Assembly: GCF_001522545.3 (NCBI RefSeq)
Contig: NC_031781.1
Location: 7,046,911 to 7,110,910, forward strand
Length of the DNA: 64,000 nt
Direction: 5' to 3'
Origin: Parus major
Taxonomy: Eukaryota; Chordata; Aves; Passeriformes; Paridae
Shown here piece by piece: positions 14,131 through 25,687 of the stretch. A program made the translations under genes and the position numbers. The notes beneath the pieces are model-generated. The model searched no databases. It saw only the letters and a program-made list of their open reading frames with translations, and was not told the DNA's origin. The first letter of the stretch is position 1. Each line of letters starts with the position of its first letter.

Positions 14131-15345
14131 CTGAAACATTTGTATTCAATTTCTTCATTCCAATATAATTTGTGTATATCCACTAATATGTCATTTTGTG
14201 GAGTTGGGCTTATTACTGGCTCTCCTTTTCTGTAGCTCTCCCAGATTTCTCATGGTTTCCTTCATAATGGTGTTGAGATACTTAAAGCAAACTGTGATTG
14301 AAGACTGATACATAGAAAATACAGCATGCTTGTAATTTTTTTCATTTCATGTACCAAAAGTTTAATTTTTATTTAGTTTTGTGAGGGTAAAGCACAAAAT
14401 ATGCTTACATATTTGCTTCTACAGCTTCAAGGAAAAAATCCTGTCAGTATACACTTCACTTCTTTGTCATTGAGTTTCTTGTAGAGAATGTTGCTGAAAT
14501 GTACATTAAAAAAGAAAAAAGTAACAACTGAAATCTTAATGAATAATTCAATAAAATAACAAGCAGTACTTTTCATTTCTGAGCTGCCCTTGTTACCAGA
14601 TGTTTCTACTATTGCACATCTTATGCTTCTCTAGTTATTTCTTACACGTGGGGATAAATCTTAGTTTAAATTTATTTCACTGAGGCAAAAATGTAATTGA
14701 AACACGTTGGGATCAATACAAACTATATAAGAAGCCATGAATTATTTTTCTAGCCTGCTAGGTACTAATATCTAATATCACTGGTATCTCATGAAATACT
14801 ATAATAATTTTTCTTTTGATGATTAAGTATCTCAGCACAGAAAGAAAAACATGGCTTTCTTTTCCTTGTATTCTTTTCTGTATGAAGAATTTTTTTGATC
14901 CTTTCACTTTTTTACTCTCAGACTCATCAGTCATGAACTTTTGTATCAGGTGAGCATGGAGTAGTAATACACCTATGGCTTTATAATAAGGAAAATCACA
15001 TCTGCAGTAATGCATTGAATTAGAGTAGTTATTTTACATAAAAGGCCTTTTTCATGTTTGAAAAATGAGGGCTGTATTTGTAAAATCCTTTCAGCGGGTC
15101 ACTAGCATGCTGAATAGAGGTGGGCTGCTGAGAATGTTCAAATATGTGTGGATTTGTTTCAGTTGCTATAAGGCTTCCCCCTCAGAGGAAGAAATTTGTG
15201 TTACTTCCCTTTTTAGAGTCTAAAGACAAAAATTTGTGGCTCAAATGAATGTTCATTAATGTTTCACACTGCAAGGTCTGCTCTTGCTAATATTCAAAGA
15301 GCTCAGGAGTAGTGGGAACAACAACACAGAAGTTCCCAATTTCAT

Positions 15346-15900
15346 TTGAAATGTCTTCCAGGGATCCCCCTCCTGCAGCGGGTTGGATGTGTTGTTATTT
15401 TTGGGTTCTTTTACCCTGTATGTAGGAAGGGGAGCTGGGATATTTTACCAGTTTGGCTCTGGTTTGATTTGCCCAGTGTCAGAACCAGTTCAGCCCAGTT
15501 CCAGTTTGGGTCAAATGGGTTTGCTGTGAGCAGCTGGGTTTTCACAGGACAAGATGTTTAAAGCTGGAGCCAGTCAGGTGTCAGGGAGGGCTGTGGTGAC
15601 CTTTTGCTTCTCTGTATCAGCCGAGCTACCAGGAGCATCTCCCATTTTTAATTGTATGGTTGAGATTGCAATTCTGCACCAAAGAGAAGTCTGGAGTGCC
15701 TCCCCATGGGGTGTGCAGGGCATGAGGGGAAGAAGCCCAGCAGAAACCCCGGGTTTTGGGGCTGGTGCTGGCTGTGGGTGAGCCTGGGGGAGATGGGATG
15801 GAGCAGTGAGGAGGGGCTGGGACTCGCTGCTGCTCTGAGAGCCCAAACCCTCCCTGCAGCCACCGCAGCTCTGCTCAAACTGTCAGCATTCTGCTCAACC
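15346..15900. other. GC-richer intronic block upstream of the 60-nt exon
   Basis: A block of about 550 bp, with G-rich runs, ends about 1.1 kb before the CACNA2D3 60-nt exon. Short overlapping frames on both strands stay open, as expected where stops are rare. It has no recognisable protein, repeat or RNA. Confidence 0.3.
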
Positions 15901-17033
15901 ATTTGTTCTGCATTGGCAACCAGAATTATTTTTCTTGGTTCAGTTTCCATTATAGCTCAAACTTTATAGCAATCAATATGAATTCTGATTTCATTTTGAT
16001 TTATATCCAAAGACTTGATAAATGTGCAAACTGTTATGAAAAGGGAGAAAAAATGTGTGCATGGCTGCCCACTCTGCGTATTGTTAATGAGAGTCTGGAC
16101 CTCGCTTTATGATGTAAAATATGTGAAAATATCTATGTGTACCAGTGTCTGATAGAGCAAAGAAAATAAAAGACACAGAGTATTCTTTGTTTGATTTTGG
16201 CTTGGATATATATGAACGCTCAGGTAGATTAAATGAGAACTAGAAGGAGTCTCTTCCATGGCTAAAATACTCTGAAGTATAAAGAACCCTGAGCAAAACC
16301 TTAGAAAGGGTATAATGCCATTTCCCAAAAGAAAATCTGCAGCAAATCCCTCTATGAATTAAATGGTTCAGGTAGTTGTTTTTTGGTGCAACTGTGTTTT
16401 TTTCCTGTCAGATGGTAATGGTGAGGAACAATACAAGGAATTCTGGATATTGTTAAGAGGGCAAAAATACTATTGAATTGCTGCCATTCAGTAAATGTTA
16501 CTTTGTAATTGCAGAAAAATCTCGTGGTAATGTAGCACATTAAGGTAGTATTTCAGTCTGCTCTGTAAACAAACCTAGTCTCTATTTTTCTTATCATTTA
16601 TAGTTGATGTGTAACTTAGAAATTCATTTTTATGTCAGTTTCTTGAAATCAAGTGCATTAGGGAATACCTCCTATTTTGATGTTAAGGAAGATTTGAAGA
16701 GGGCTCCTATGTGCAAAATAAAGTCCATGTGAAATCAACTTTATTTTTGTTCTCTCAAAAATAATTTCAGAATGGGAGCTATGGGAAGCAGAGCACCGGT
16801 GAAAAAGAGACTTATTTATTTATTGATAGGTGAGCTGTTTTGAGAGTTTTATACCACCAACAGTGGGTACTGAGGGTTGAAAAACTATTTCTTTTTTTAT
16901 ATCTGGATCATTTATTTCTATTCAATGAATATGAGAGCAGTTAAATTGCACAATGCTCAAACAATCTCTGTTTTCCACCAGGTTATAAAGTTGTTATCCA
17001 TTATTTCAAAACACGCCTTTTTTTCCTTTTCAG

Positions 17034-17093
17034 CGCCTTGTTGAAGCTGCAGAAGATGCTTACCTGAAACATGAATTTGATGCTGACTTACAG
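17034..17093 (+). CDS. CACNA2D3: CACNA2D3 coding exon, 60 nt (alpha-2/delta-3 N-terminal region)
   Basis: This internal coding exon belongs to the alpha-2/delta-3 auxiliary subunit of voltage-gated calcium channels. That protein is an extracellular, membrane-anchored glycoprotein which promotes surface trafficking and modulates current of the pore-forming alpha-1 subunit. The 20 codons start R-L-V-E-A-A-E and end H-E-F-D-A-D-L-Q. From memory, the human protein has the same segment at about residues 108-127 with two conservative-looking changes (E to D and H to Y). The acceptor is a pyrimidine-rich run ending CAG at 17031..17033, and the donor is CAG|GTAGTA at 17094. Both boundaries are phase 0. 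The segment lies in the helical region before the VWA_N/VWA domains. It joins in frame to the exon at 49579. CACNA2D4 has a related segment but fits less well; CACNA2D1 and CACNA2D2 do not fit. Confidence 0.95.
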
Positions 17094-18915
17094 GTAGTAA
17101 ATAATTACTTTCTTGGATGTTTATCATCAGAGTATATATAATGTTTTATACAATAGCCTGCATGAAGAGCTGCTGTAGAAAGCCAAACATGTAAAAGAAG
17201 GATGCTGATTACAGAAAATGGAATTAATGAAGCTTGGCTCAGTATTTTGACAGGTTGTGTAGCTAGTGCTTGTGTGTTGGGACACCGAGCAGGTGGATTT
17301 TGCTCTTTCAGAGATTTCATTTAAATTCCCTTGCATATCCGCGCAGGTCACATCTTTAACCACAGCAATTAGCCTCGTGTTGTGTTGCTGCAGTGTGCTG
17401 GTAAGGAACTGCTCTGCAGAGAGTCGAATTTGCAGATGGGGTGGGACCCACAGGGATGGGATTAGCATGACTTTTATTTGTGCAAGTGGTTTATGTTTGG
17501 ATCTGTGTCTTGAGCAGACGCTGGCTTTTCCTAGGAGCCCTTAGAGCTGCAGCACTGTTGTGTGTTGCCCTTAGGCACAACAGGGGAGGGAGCAGCACCG
17601 TGGCAGCTCACAGCCAAAAATGTTTAAAACAAAAGCCTTTGCCTAAATAAGACACATAATTAAAAAATCCACAAACAAACCAAATATAAAAAATTCATTT
17701 TAGAAACAAAGTAATTTAACCTGACATTGAAAGTTTAACAGAAAGTCTTACTCAATAGATGGGTAAATTCCTCCTCACCTTTAATTGAATTCCTCTATCG
17801 ACCGTTTCTTGAATGCCATGTTAGGTGGAGTTTTGTCTACTTTGCCTCTACCTAGTTTTAATTTTAAAACCTTCTGTGAATATTTGCCATAAGTCTATTT
17901 GAATTTTGGGCTTAAAGAATTAAATGAAACAGAGACTTTTTCCATAGACATTTTTCCATACGTGTATCTAAGAAATAAACAGATCTGTTAAGATCTGTTT
18001 TCACATTTTGCCATGGTTACTTCCAGTAATCACAAACCACTTTATTTTAATGAAAATGTGATGCAAATTACTGATTTCTATGCAGAAAGGAATTAAAAAT
18101 AGGGTCAACTTATCAGAACCAAGCATAAAAAAATTGAGTTTAGAAAGCAGTGATACTGAGATCTGTCAGCCCAGGTTGGAGGAAGGATAAAACGAGCCCA
18201 CTGAAAATGATAATTCACATTATTGTTGTATATTTGAGGAGTGCTGGGTTCTGTATTCGAATGCTTTAGAGTTCTATTATACTCCAGCCTTGTAGAAGTG
18301 TGCTGTGTTTCATTTTATTGAACTTTAAGCCTTGGAGAAATAGGAACTATTGTCTGAATAAATCAGAAACACACTTTATAGAAGATGTTTTAGAGGGCTG
18401 CAGTAAATGCTTCTTCACTGCAGGACAGTTCTCACTTTGACAAAGTCCTTCATTTGCTGAGGCTCTGGTGATATTAACACTTTCAGGAAGCCAGTTAAAA
18501 GCCATTTGTGTCAGCAGCATTAACAGGACAATCAAATCTTTGTATGGAGCTCTGTTGTTTATTACTGTCACAGTCCATTAAAGCTAATCAATTGTTAATC
18601 TGAGTTTCAGCGACCCCTTTGCAACCCTTGCTGGGTGATTGTTGTTCTTTATCAAAAATCTCATAATACCATCTGCTCAATACAAAGTAATGGCCAGGAT
18701 GATTTGATAGTGTACATTCAAGTGGAAGGGGACAGAAGGCTTATATAATGTACGGTGTGTACAATTCTGCCATCAAAGACGAATTTTTGGCATTTGTATT
18801 GCTTTGGCTGATGTGTGGAGGACAGGATTAAATGCTTTGAATTAGTGACATGTGATACAGCACCAGCCTGTGCTCTTTGTGCTCAGATATTCTGGAAATT
18901 CAGAAAGCACATTTA

Positions 18916-19040
18916 TAATTATTATTAAGTGAAATTTGGCCTCTTGATCTTTTACTACCTTTGTGCTTGGAAGTGTGTTTCCTAAGATATGAACTGCCTT
19001 GTTATGGGTCACAGAAACACTGTGGTGGATTTGGTCTTCT
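18916..19040 (+). repeat. Local duplication, copy A
   Basis: This segment aligns to 20129..20251 in the same orientation. Over 18916..19018 the alignment is ungapped at a constant offset of 1213, and by eye I count about 12 mismatches in 103 positions, close to 88 % identity. Shared runs include GATCTTTTACTACCT and GAACTGCCTTGTTATGG-type blocks. Past 19018 a 2-base gap is needed and similarity fades by about 19040. It may be a dispersed repeat present twice or a true local segmental duplication. It is non-coding and intronic. Confidence 0.85.
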
Positions 19041-20128
19041 GTGTCCTGAGGACAGCATAGATAATATTAGTACATAAAAATGATAAAAGGGAGAAATAAA
19101 ATAATATTAATATTTTTATTGACTGCAGAAAAGCGCCAACTTAAAGCAAATAATAACTGTAAGAGTTCACCTTTTAGACTGCTGGTATTCTCTTCAGCAG
19201 TGCTGAAACTGTATTACTGGGTTACACTAAACCTGATCCCTTCGGGGCATTTTTCTTAGTAACGTTATTAGTTTTGTCCTTAGTTATTCCATAGGTATTC
19301 TAATCAATACACTGTAATTCTGTGTAATGGTCTAAGCACTCAACTATCTATCCTTGAATTGAATCTATTGGCACCACCAGCCTTGTAGCTCTAAACATAA
19401 ATAAAATTCTCAGAGAATTGAAAGGAATAAATCAAAATGGGTGATGTGATGTTTAACTCATCAGCATTACATGTTTGAGTAATGGCCAAACTATGAATCA
19501 CTGAAAGCAGACTTTAAAGATTTACCTTGCAATATCTGGGGTTTGGGAGACTTTTTTCCCCTTTTCTGTTAGGGATGTGAGGTTATAAGGAAATAACTAT
19601 CAAAATACTACCTATATTTGAGTCTCAGGACAGGGTTTTCTTACCTCATGGATATGGGTGCAAGTCATTCTGCGTTATTAAATATTATTTTCAAGAAAGT
19701 GTAATTTCTTTAGTCATGCCTAATGTATTTGGGGATGTAAAACAAGTTACCATTTGTATTACTACAGCAAGTTGCCCTGTTACAATATATTCACAGGTGT
19801 AAAGAATTGCTTCAGTTCCTTTAGATGGGAATGTCTCTGTGCTCACCTTTGCTTAAAATTATCATTCCCCTGATTTTTAACATAACATTTTAACATTAAC
19901 ATTTTTAATTTTAACATAATGGAAAACCCCCAGCACAGAGGTCAACTGCCATCCTCATATACCCAGCAAGAGTACAAGAGTATTGGCTGTTGCTGGCTTT
20001 GATTCTACAACTATCCTTTAGTTTTCTTGGCTTAGCCATTTGCCAGAGAAAAAAAAAATTGGAGAACGATAATAAAAGAGGATAACATCTTCTGCTAGGA
20101 GATGATATTTTAAAAAAAAATAAAATTG

Positions 20129-20251
20129 TAATTATTGTTAACTGAAATTTTTCTTCCTGATCTTTTACTACCTCTGTGCTTGGGGGTGTGTTTCCTAAGA
20201 TGGGAACTGCCTTGTTATGGCTCACAGAAACCCTGGTGGGTTTGGTGTTCA
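20129..20251 (+). repeat. Local duplication, copy B
   Basis: This is the partner of copy A at 18916..19040, with the same orientation and a 1213-bp offset. Copy B sits on the edge of a GC-richer block (about 20.2-20.6 kb) and inside the longest minus-strand open frame of the window, whereas copy A lies in AT-rich sequence. The flanks of the two copies do not obviously match beyond the stated ends. Confidence 0.85.
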
Positions 20252-20640
20252 GAACCCTGTAAGAGGCTCTGAAGTGGAAAAGTCTTCCCTGGAGCTGCCC
20301 TGTACATAAGAATTTGTTGCATATGCAGTTGATACAACCACACAGGTTTAGAGGCTCTCTCCTCCCACCACACTTCATCAAAGCACTGGAAGACTCGAAG
20401 GGTAAAACCCCACCAAGGTGATCGGCAGCTGCTGCCTCCTGCAGCGGGTGGTGGAGCAGCCTCAGCCGGCAGCCTCGGGCTGGGGTGGCTCCGTGTCCCT
20501 GGAACTGAGCTCTGTGCACACAAACCTGGGCAGAGGGAGGGCAGGATCCCCTGGCAGGATGGACTGTCTGGGTTTCCATAATCTCAGGAGGAGGATGCTC
20601 AGCTGTGGGGCTGGTGCTCATTGAGTTCTCAACGCGGCAG
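20215..20640. other. GC-rich intronic block carrying the longest open frame
   Basis: This local GC-rich island begins within copy B of the duplication. The minus strand frame 19911..20678 is open for 255 codons, the longest in the window. Its translation is rich in Ser, Cys, His and Pro, then runs through an AT-rich poly-F/K segment, which is not how a real domain looks. There is no family match I can name. Confidence 0.3.
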
Positions 20641-21529
20641 TAAAGATAACTTGCGCTTTGTTTCTTACAAACAAACAAAAAAACTCATTAAGTTTAGAAG
20701 AAAGATTTATAACAACTTAGTTTCTATCCATTTTTAATACTTCTGACCCCAGTGACAGGAGGAAGTCATATAAAATTTTGTCATGCTACTTGTTCATTTG
20801 CTGACTGATTTCACTACAAATACACATCTGTAGGGCAGTTCTTTCATTTTCTCTGTGTTAATTAAGTTCATTAGTTCATTTGCTTTACATTCCTGCCGAC
20901 TTTTCTCTGCATGAGTGTGATGTGATGATAAAAAAGCAAGGTTATTTCTTTCTGCTAGAATCAAAGCCAGTGCACAGTTGGTGCAGCAGAATTACTAAAT
21001 TTTATTTTGCTGATTTTCATTGTAATTTTACTTCCTGCATAAGATAGGAAAGGTTCAAGTGCCAACGTGTTAAGACGGTTGACCTTATTCCAGTTCTATG
21101 CCCAAAGACTAGAAGAGGATTAATCAAACAATTTTTAGGAAAAGATTTGTTTCTTTTAAGAATACTCTTAAAGTTAATTCTGTGGGATAAAAAATGAATA
21201 CTGTTGTAAGGCTGTTTTTCATTATTCATTTTTCTAAGATCTGTAACACATGGCTGGGCCTTACAGAAAAGGTTTACAAAACTATACCAGAGTTAGGTAC
21301 CTGACTGCCAGATTTTGCTGTCTGTTAACTCTAAATTGCATTTTGTGTCCTTGAAAAATCACATCCTTACTCTCAGACTATGTGTGTTGGCTACATAAAA
21401 AATCTTGTGAAATCAGCAGATGAATAGTTAAGGGGTTTCCAGTGGTTTACACATGTGAACAATGCACTTTTTTATACATATTTTGAAAATCTCCAAAAAG
21501 TAAGACTTCAGATGTTTAGGAGAAAGCAC

Positions 21530-21556
21530 AAAAGAGGTAAAAGAGGTAAAAGAGGT
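21530..21556 (+). repeat. Three perfect 9-bp tandem units
   Basis: AAAAGAGGT repeated three times without change (21530, 21539 and 21548). Confidence 0.95.
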
Positions 21557-22740
21557 CTGAGGAACACAATTAGTCCACACAGTTCGTGTGGTTTACAGCT
21601 TCTAGGTCTAATCCTCCAACTGTTAATATTACTCAATAGTTTATTATTTAAGGGGAGCTGCCTGACTTTTTCTGTCTGACTTTTCTAATTTAATCTAATC
21701 TAATTCTTTCTGACTTTTTCTAATTTTGCAATTTAGCTGTTGCATATGGAGCTTAAATATAGATATAAAATCATAAACTAAATTGATGTTACTTTAAAAA
21801 AAAAAGTGACCAGAATGATTATTTAGTGTATACTTAGTATTTTCCAGGCAAAAATTTATAAGGATGGATTATTAAATTCTTAGAGATTTAATAAAAATTT
21901 AAACAAATAGATAATAAAGACATTGACATCAGGTACTGAAACATAAAAGGACAAAAGATAACTGAGAACTGAGCTATTCCATGTAATCTTATGAAACTCC
22001 TATTATAACTCATGCATTACTTTTATGTTAGTATTTCAGACAAGTCTGTGTATTTATCTCACTAGTATTGCATGAGACACATGATAGCTAGATTTAGTCT
22101 ATTAATATTTTTCTGGCTGTTAGAATTATGCCCTCTGAAGTCAGCTCTTGAAGGGTCCTGAACATCCACAGTGGGAAAGGGAATCCTGTTGGACTTGAAG
22201 CACTTGTAACCAGAATTGAAATGACTTTTTGAAAATGCATTTACAATAGCTGTGCAACATCTGAAGTTTGATGTACTTCATGGATTATTTATCCAAGCTG
22301 CACATTTTCTACATCAGAATTAATTCTGTCTAAACTCCAAGCCTGGAAACAGCCTGAATTCCTTTTCAGACTTTCCTTGACAATTTTGCAGGCCCATGTG
22401 CTCTCAGCTCTGTTTGGGTGGGATGTGCACACCGCAGCTGGAGCTTCCAACAAGGCAAGAGGACGAAGAGATCCCTAGCTCACACAAATCTAAGCTGTAA
22501 ACTTCTGCACAACTCCTTCAGAAGTAGCTGCAGAGCACTACAACCTATACATCTGTAAGATCTGTCTCTGGAGCTCTTTACTGAGGTGCTTCACCCAGGC
22601 TCTGCTCTCAAGGGGTTCGTCTCCATCTCACTCTGACACTCGGCATCTCTGTGCTTTTGTTCATCCAGCTGCAGCTGGCATAGTTTGGATACAGCTAGCA
22701 TGTAAAATGCTGCCAGGACCTCCAAAGGTGTGGTTCTTAT

Positions 22741-22765
22741 TCTGAATAGTCTGAATAGTCTGAAT
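22741..22765 (+). repeat. 9-bp tandem units (2.8 copies)
   Basis: TCTGAATAG twice, followed by TCTGAAT. Confidence 0.93.
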
Positions 22766-23033
22766 TTTTCCATACCAATCAAAAGATAAGGGAGATTAAG
22801 GGAAGACAGTAAGCATAAAATTTAGAATGTCCTTAAAAACTGACTGCTCCACCAAAGGCCTAAACTCTTAAGAATTACAGGGAAGTTTAAAAGCTAAATG
22901 GAAGGAAAAAGTGCACAGAAATGTGAGTGTCTAGTGAGCTAATGAACTACAATGCCCAGCAGGCCACATTTAAATCATAAAAGTATCTGTTAGTTTTTCC
23001 TTTGGTATTTTTTTCTTTCATAAAATAATTTCC

Positions 23034-23047
23034 TTTTTTTTTTTTTT
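23034..23047 (+). repeat. Poly-T run
   Basis: Fourteen consecutive T residues in a wider T-rich stretch. Confidence 0.9.
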
Positions 23048-24802
23048 CCTGAAAGAGATAAAAGATTCCTCTTTGAAGTTCTTAGTTTTGTATTATTCTT
23101 ATTGATTTCTGTGAGCATAGATTAAGGACTTCCCAAATACTTTAATACGGCAACAATTTGATTTTCAGATTTTTAGCCCTCTCAGTTGAGAACATTTTAG
23201 CTTGTCTATTATTTCCTAGTTATTTGTTGAGTTTGCCAAGAGGAAAATTGAAATATTTTGAAACTATCGAGACATCAGTGAATTCAGACATAACTGGTTA
23301 AAAAATGCAGCAGAATTCATGCAAAAACTAATCTTCAGAGGAAGACTTCCATCTGGCCTTCACTCTGCATACATGGCATAGATTAACTATCAGAAAGAGT
23401 CCAGAGAAAGAGGGGCCATGCACCTTTTTGGTTATTTTAATTTCAAAGCTTTTATGTTTTCTGACTCTGTGACAAGTGAAGAGAAAAAGAGAAACAAGGT
23501 TCTGTGAAGCCAGGCTAGCAATATTTTAGCTCATTAGCTATAATAGCAGAAATCTGAAACCTGGAGTTGTCAAAGAACTGTATGACTGGGCTGATAATGC
23601 TGTTTTTCATGAGATTTTACCTCTTACATTTATTTGGTCCTTTATTATATTTGCTTGCTACCAGCAATAAGAAGGGAATAGCTTTATCATCCCATGAGTG
23701 TTTTCAAAATTTCAAGTTCTGTGATTAAATATTGAGACACCCCAAAGGTTTTCCTGAGCAAGTGAAACCTCTGCTTTGGGGCAACTCATAATCACATAGG
23801 TGGGGCTCTCAGGATATGAGCAACCTGTTCAAATTGTTTCTCTAGTGAATACTAAATTATTTGTATTATGTGAAACAATTCAGTAGAAGAGTTAGTGAGA
23901 AACTCAGCTCAGAAAAGCCTGATGGATGGGGCAGTTGTTTTGGATCTCAGAGGAACTAGTCTGAGTGTCTCTCCTACTTGATTCAGAGGACAGCTTTGAA
24001 CAGCAGCATAAATATTTTCCTTTCTGGCACAATTTTGCAAAAAAGAAATGTGTTTTCCAAAACACAGAAGATTAACAGGTCCCATCTAAAAGCACCAACA
24101 AGATGGAACAGAAAGTATTTACATACAGATAGTACCTATACAGTTTTTCCTTTCCCATTCTCAAGTCATTAATTATCTCCAGGTTGCTTTTTTATTGCTC
24201 TTTGTATGCATCTTGTAAATATTAGAGACATGTTTAAAAGAACTAAAAGCTTAGATTCTTGCATGTTCACACAAGCTTATGGATTTTGTAAATAAAACTG
24301 AAATCCTGTTTAGAATAGTGATAAAATTCATTGTTTGCAACATGTAATTCTCTCATTTATTGTTTTTTCAAGGCAATTCTTTAACTTATTCCGATAGAAC
24401 AGAGGAATAAACAAGTATTGTTCAGATAAAGGGATAATGACGTACCAGAAGAAATCAGTCACATAGATACAGATATGTTCATTTTCAGGCAGGTAATAGG
24501 AAGAAAAAGGAGCAAGACAGTATGAAATGAACATTTACCAGAAGATCAAAAACATTACATAATCCTTAATCTTTGAGTGAAACTTGTCATATAAAACTGG
24601 GAGTGAGGGTAAACTTGCAAGAACTTTACCTGAGACTCCAAAACAATTTACTCTCCAAAATGCCCAATGTTCCTTCCAAGATTGTCCAAACCAGAATAGT
24701 TTCAGCCAATGCTTTTGCTTTTCCATGCAGTGAGAACAGTGTGTGTACCATGCATGCCAGGGTTTACAACTGAGCAGTTGGAGGTTTTCCCACATTTCAA
24801 AG

Positions 24803-24905
24803 CAGACTGTCCTTTGGGAAGAGGCGATTCCAGCCTTCCCCCAGCCCTGCCCCGGGCAGGGATGTACCTGTTGGCAGAACAGGTTAAACAAACCTGTCCT
24901 AAAGG
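24803..24905 (-). mobile_element. Possible CR1 3' end remnant
   Basis: The + strand has TTGGGAAGAGG, then a CCAGCCCTGCC...GGGCAGGGA core, then AGAACAGGTT and AAACAAACCTGTCC. The order and spacing resemble the reverse complement of the last about 100 bp of CR1 elements, in which TTGGAAG, CCCTGCC-xx-GGGCAGGGACACC and CAGGTTGCTCAAAGCC occur in that order. The central core is itself a GC palindrome and could match by chance, so this is a weak call. Confidence 0.33.
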
Positions 24906-25639
24906 GACAAACTTTGCTTTGTCAAAGGAGGATGTGGAGGATGCAGAAGAAAGCAGAAACAGTGCAGAAAAAGGTTAGACGTCAGAAGACTGTAAAGTGC
25001 AAGGAGAAATACCTAAGTAGTGTGTAAAGGCAGAGCTGTTAAGTGTTAATATCTTAGTGTTTCAAGAGTACTGACAGTAATCTTTTTACAAGTCTCTCTA
25101 AGAGCCATTACCTTTGCTTAAAGTGAGGCTAAAATGTAGAAACCATTTTCAACTACTTAAAAAAAAACAACCTTTAGAGAGAGTAGAAGAGTAGGTCGCA
25201 TTCAAATAAAATTTTAAAACAGGTTTCAGAGAAGTCAGGCAAAACAAGTATGCACTGGAAGTGAGGGAGAAAAGCTGCGTAGATGAGGAAAAAAGATCAC
25301 AATGTTATTGAAAAACATGCACTCCTTGACATTTCTGTAAGCCTTAGAGAACTTGGCTTATCGTTGTCACAGCAGACAGAGATGATGTGTTTAATAATGT
25401 GTCTCTTGTAGATGTTTATGGGCCTATCAATTTCCAATTCTAACTAACCAAGAAAGAAGCTAAAGAGCCAGAGAAATGACATACAAGGTGAAGTTAGAGT
25501 TGCCAGTGCTTAATGTTTGGCATAGTGGTGATAGCAAACAGGAATTTGACATTGAAATTCACTTCATAGTAGGCAGTTTTTTGACTTCTTTTGTTCAGAT
25601 TTGTGGCCTTGAAAGTACTGGATATCCCTTTCCCACAGG

Positions 25640-25687
25640 AAAAAAAAAAAAGAAAGAAAAAATAAAAAATAATAATAATAAAAAAAA
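25640..25687 (+). repeat. A-rich tract with AAT units
   Basis: About 48 nt, nearly all A, with AAAG and then (AAT) units. It could be an old retroposed tail or a simple repeat; no retroposon body is recognisable directly upstream. Confidence 0.88.

Larger units (their letters stand above)
1..17033 (+). other. CACNA2D3: CACNA2D3 intron, 3' part (upstream of the 60-nt exon)
   Basis: This is the downstream end of the intron that precedes the 60-nt exon; its 5' end lies outside the window. I looked for the preceding coding exon, which in the family encodes an acidic/lysine-rich helical stretch ending just before the arginine that starts the 60-nt exon, and did not find it. The sequence is AT-rich and full of stops in all frames. 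It ends in a strong pyrimidine tract and AG at 17032..17033. Contents noted separately are an old CR1-like piece near 4.8 kb, AC-rich and GT-rich tracts near 3.8, 6.0 and 14.1 kb, a short ATT repeat, and GC-richer blocks at about 7.7-8.2 and 15.4-15.9 kb. I see nothing else I can support. Confidence 0.85.

Noticed and set aside
24535..25027. Overlapping open frames on both strands (118 codons minus, 94 codons plus)
   Set aside because: The frames conflict with each other, are not domain-like, and overlap a weak CR1-like stretch. I see no sign of a gene.
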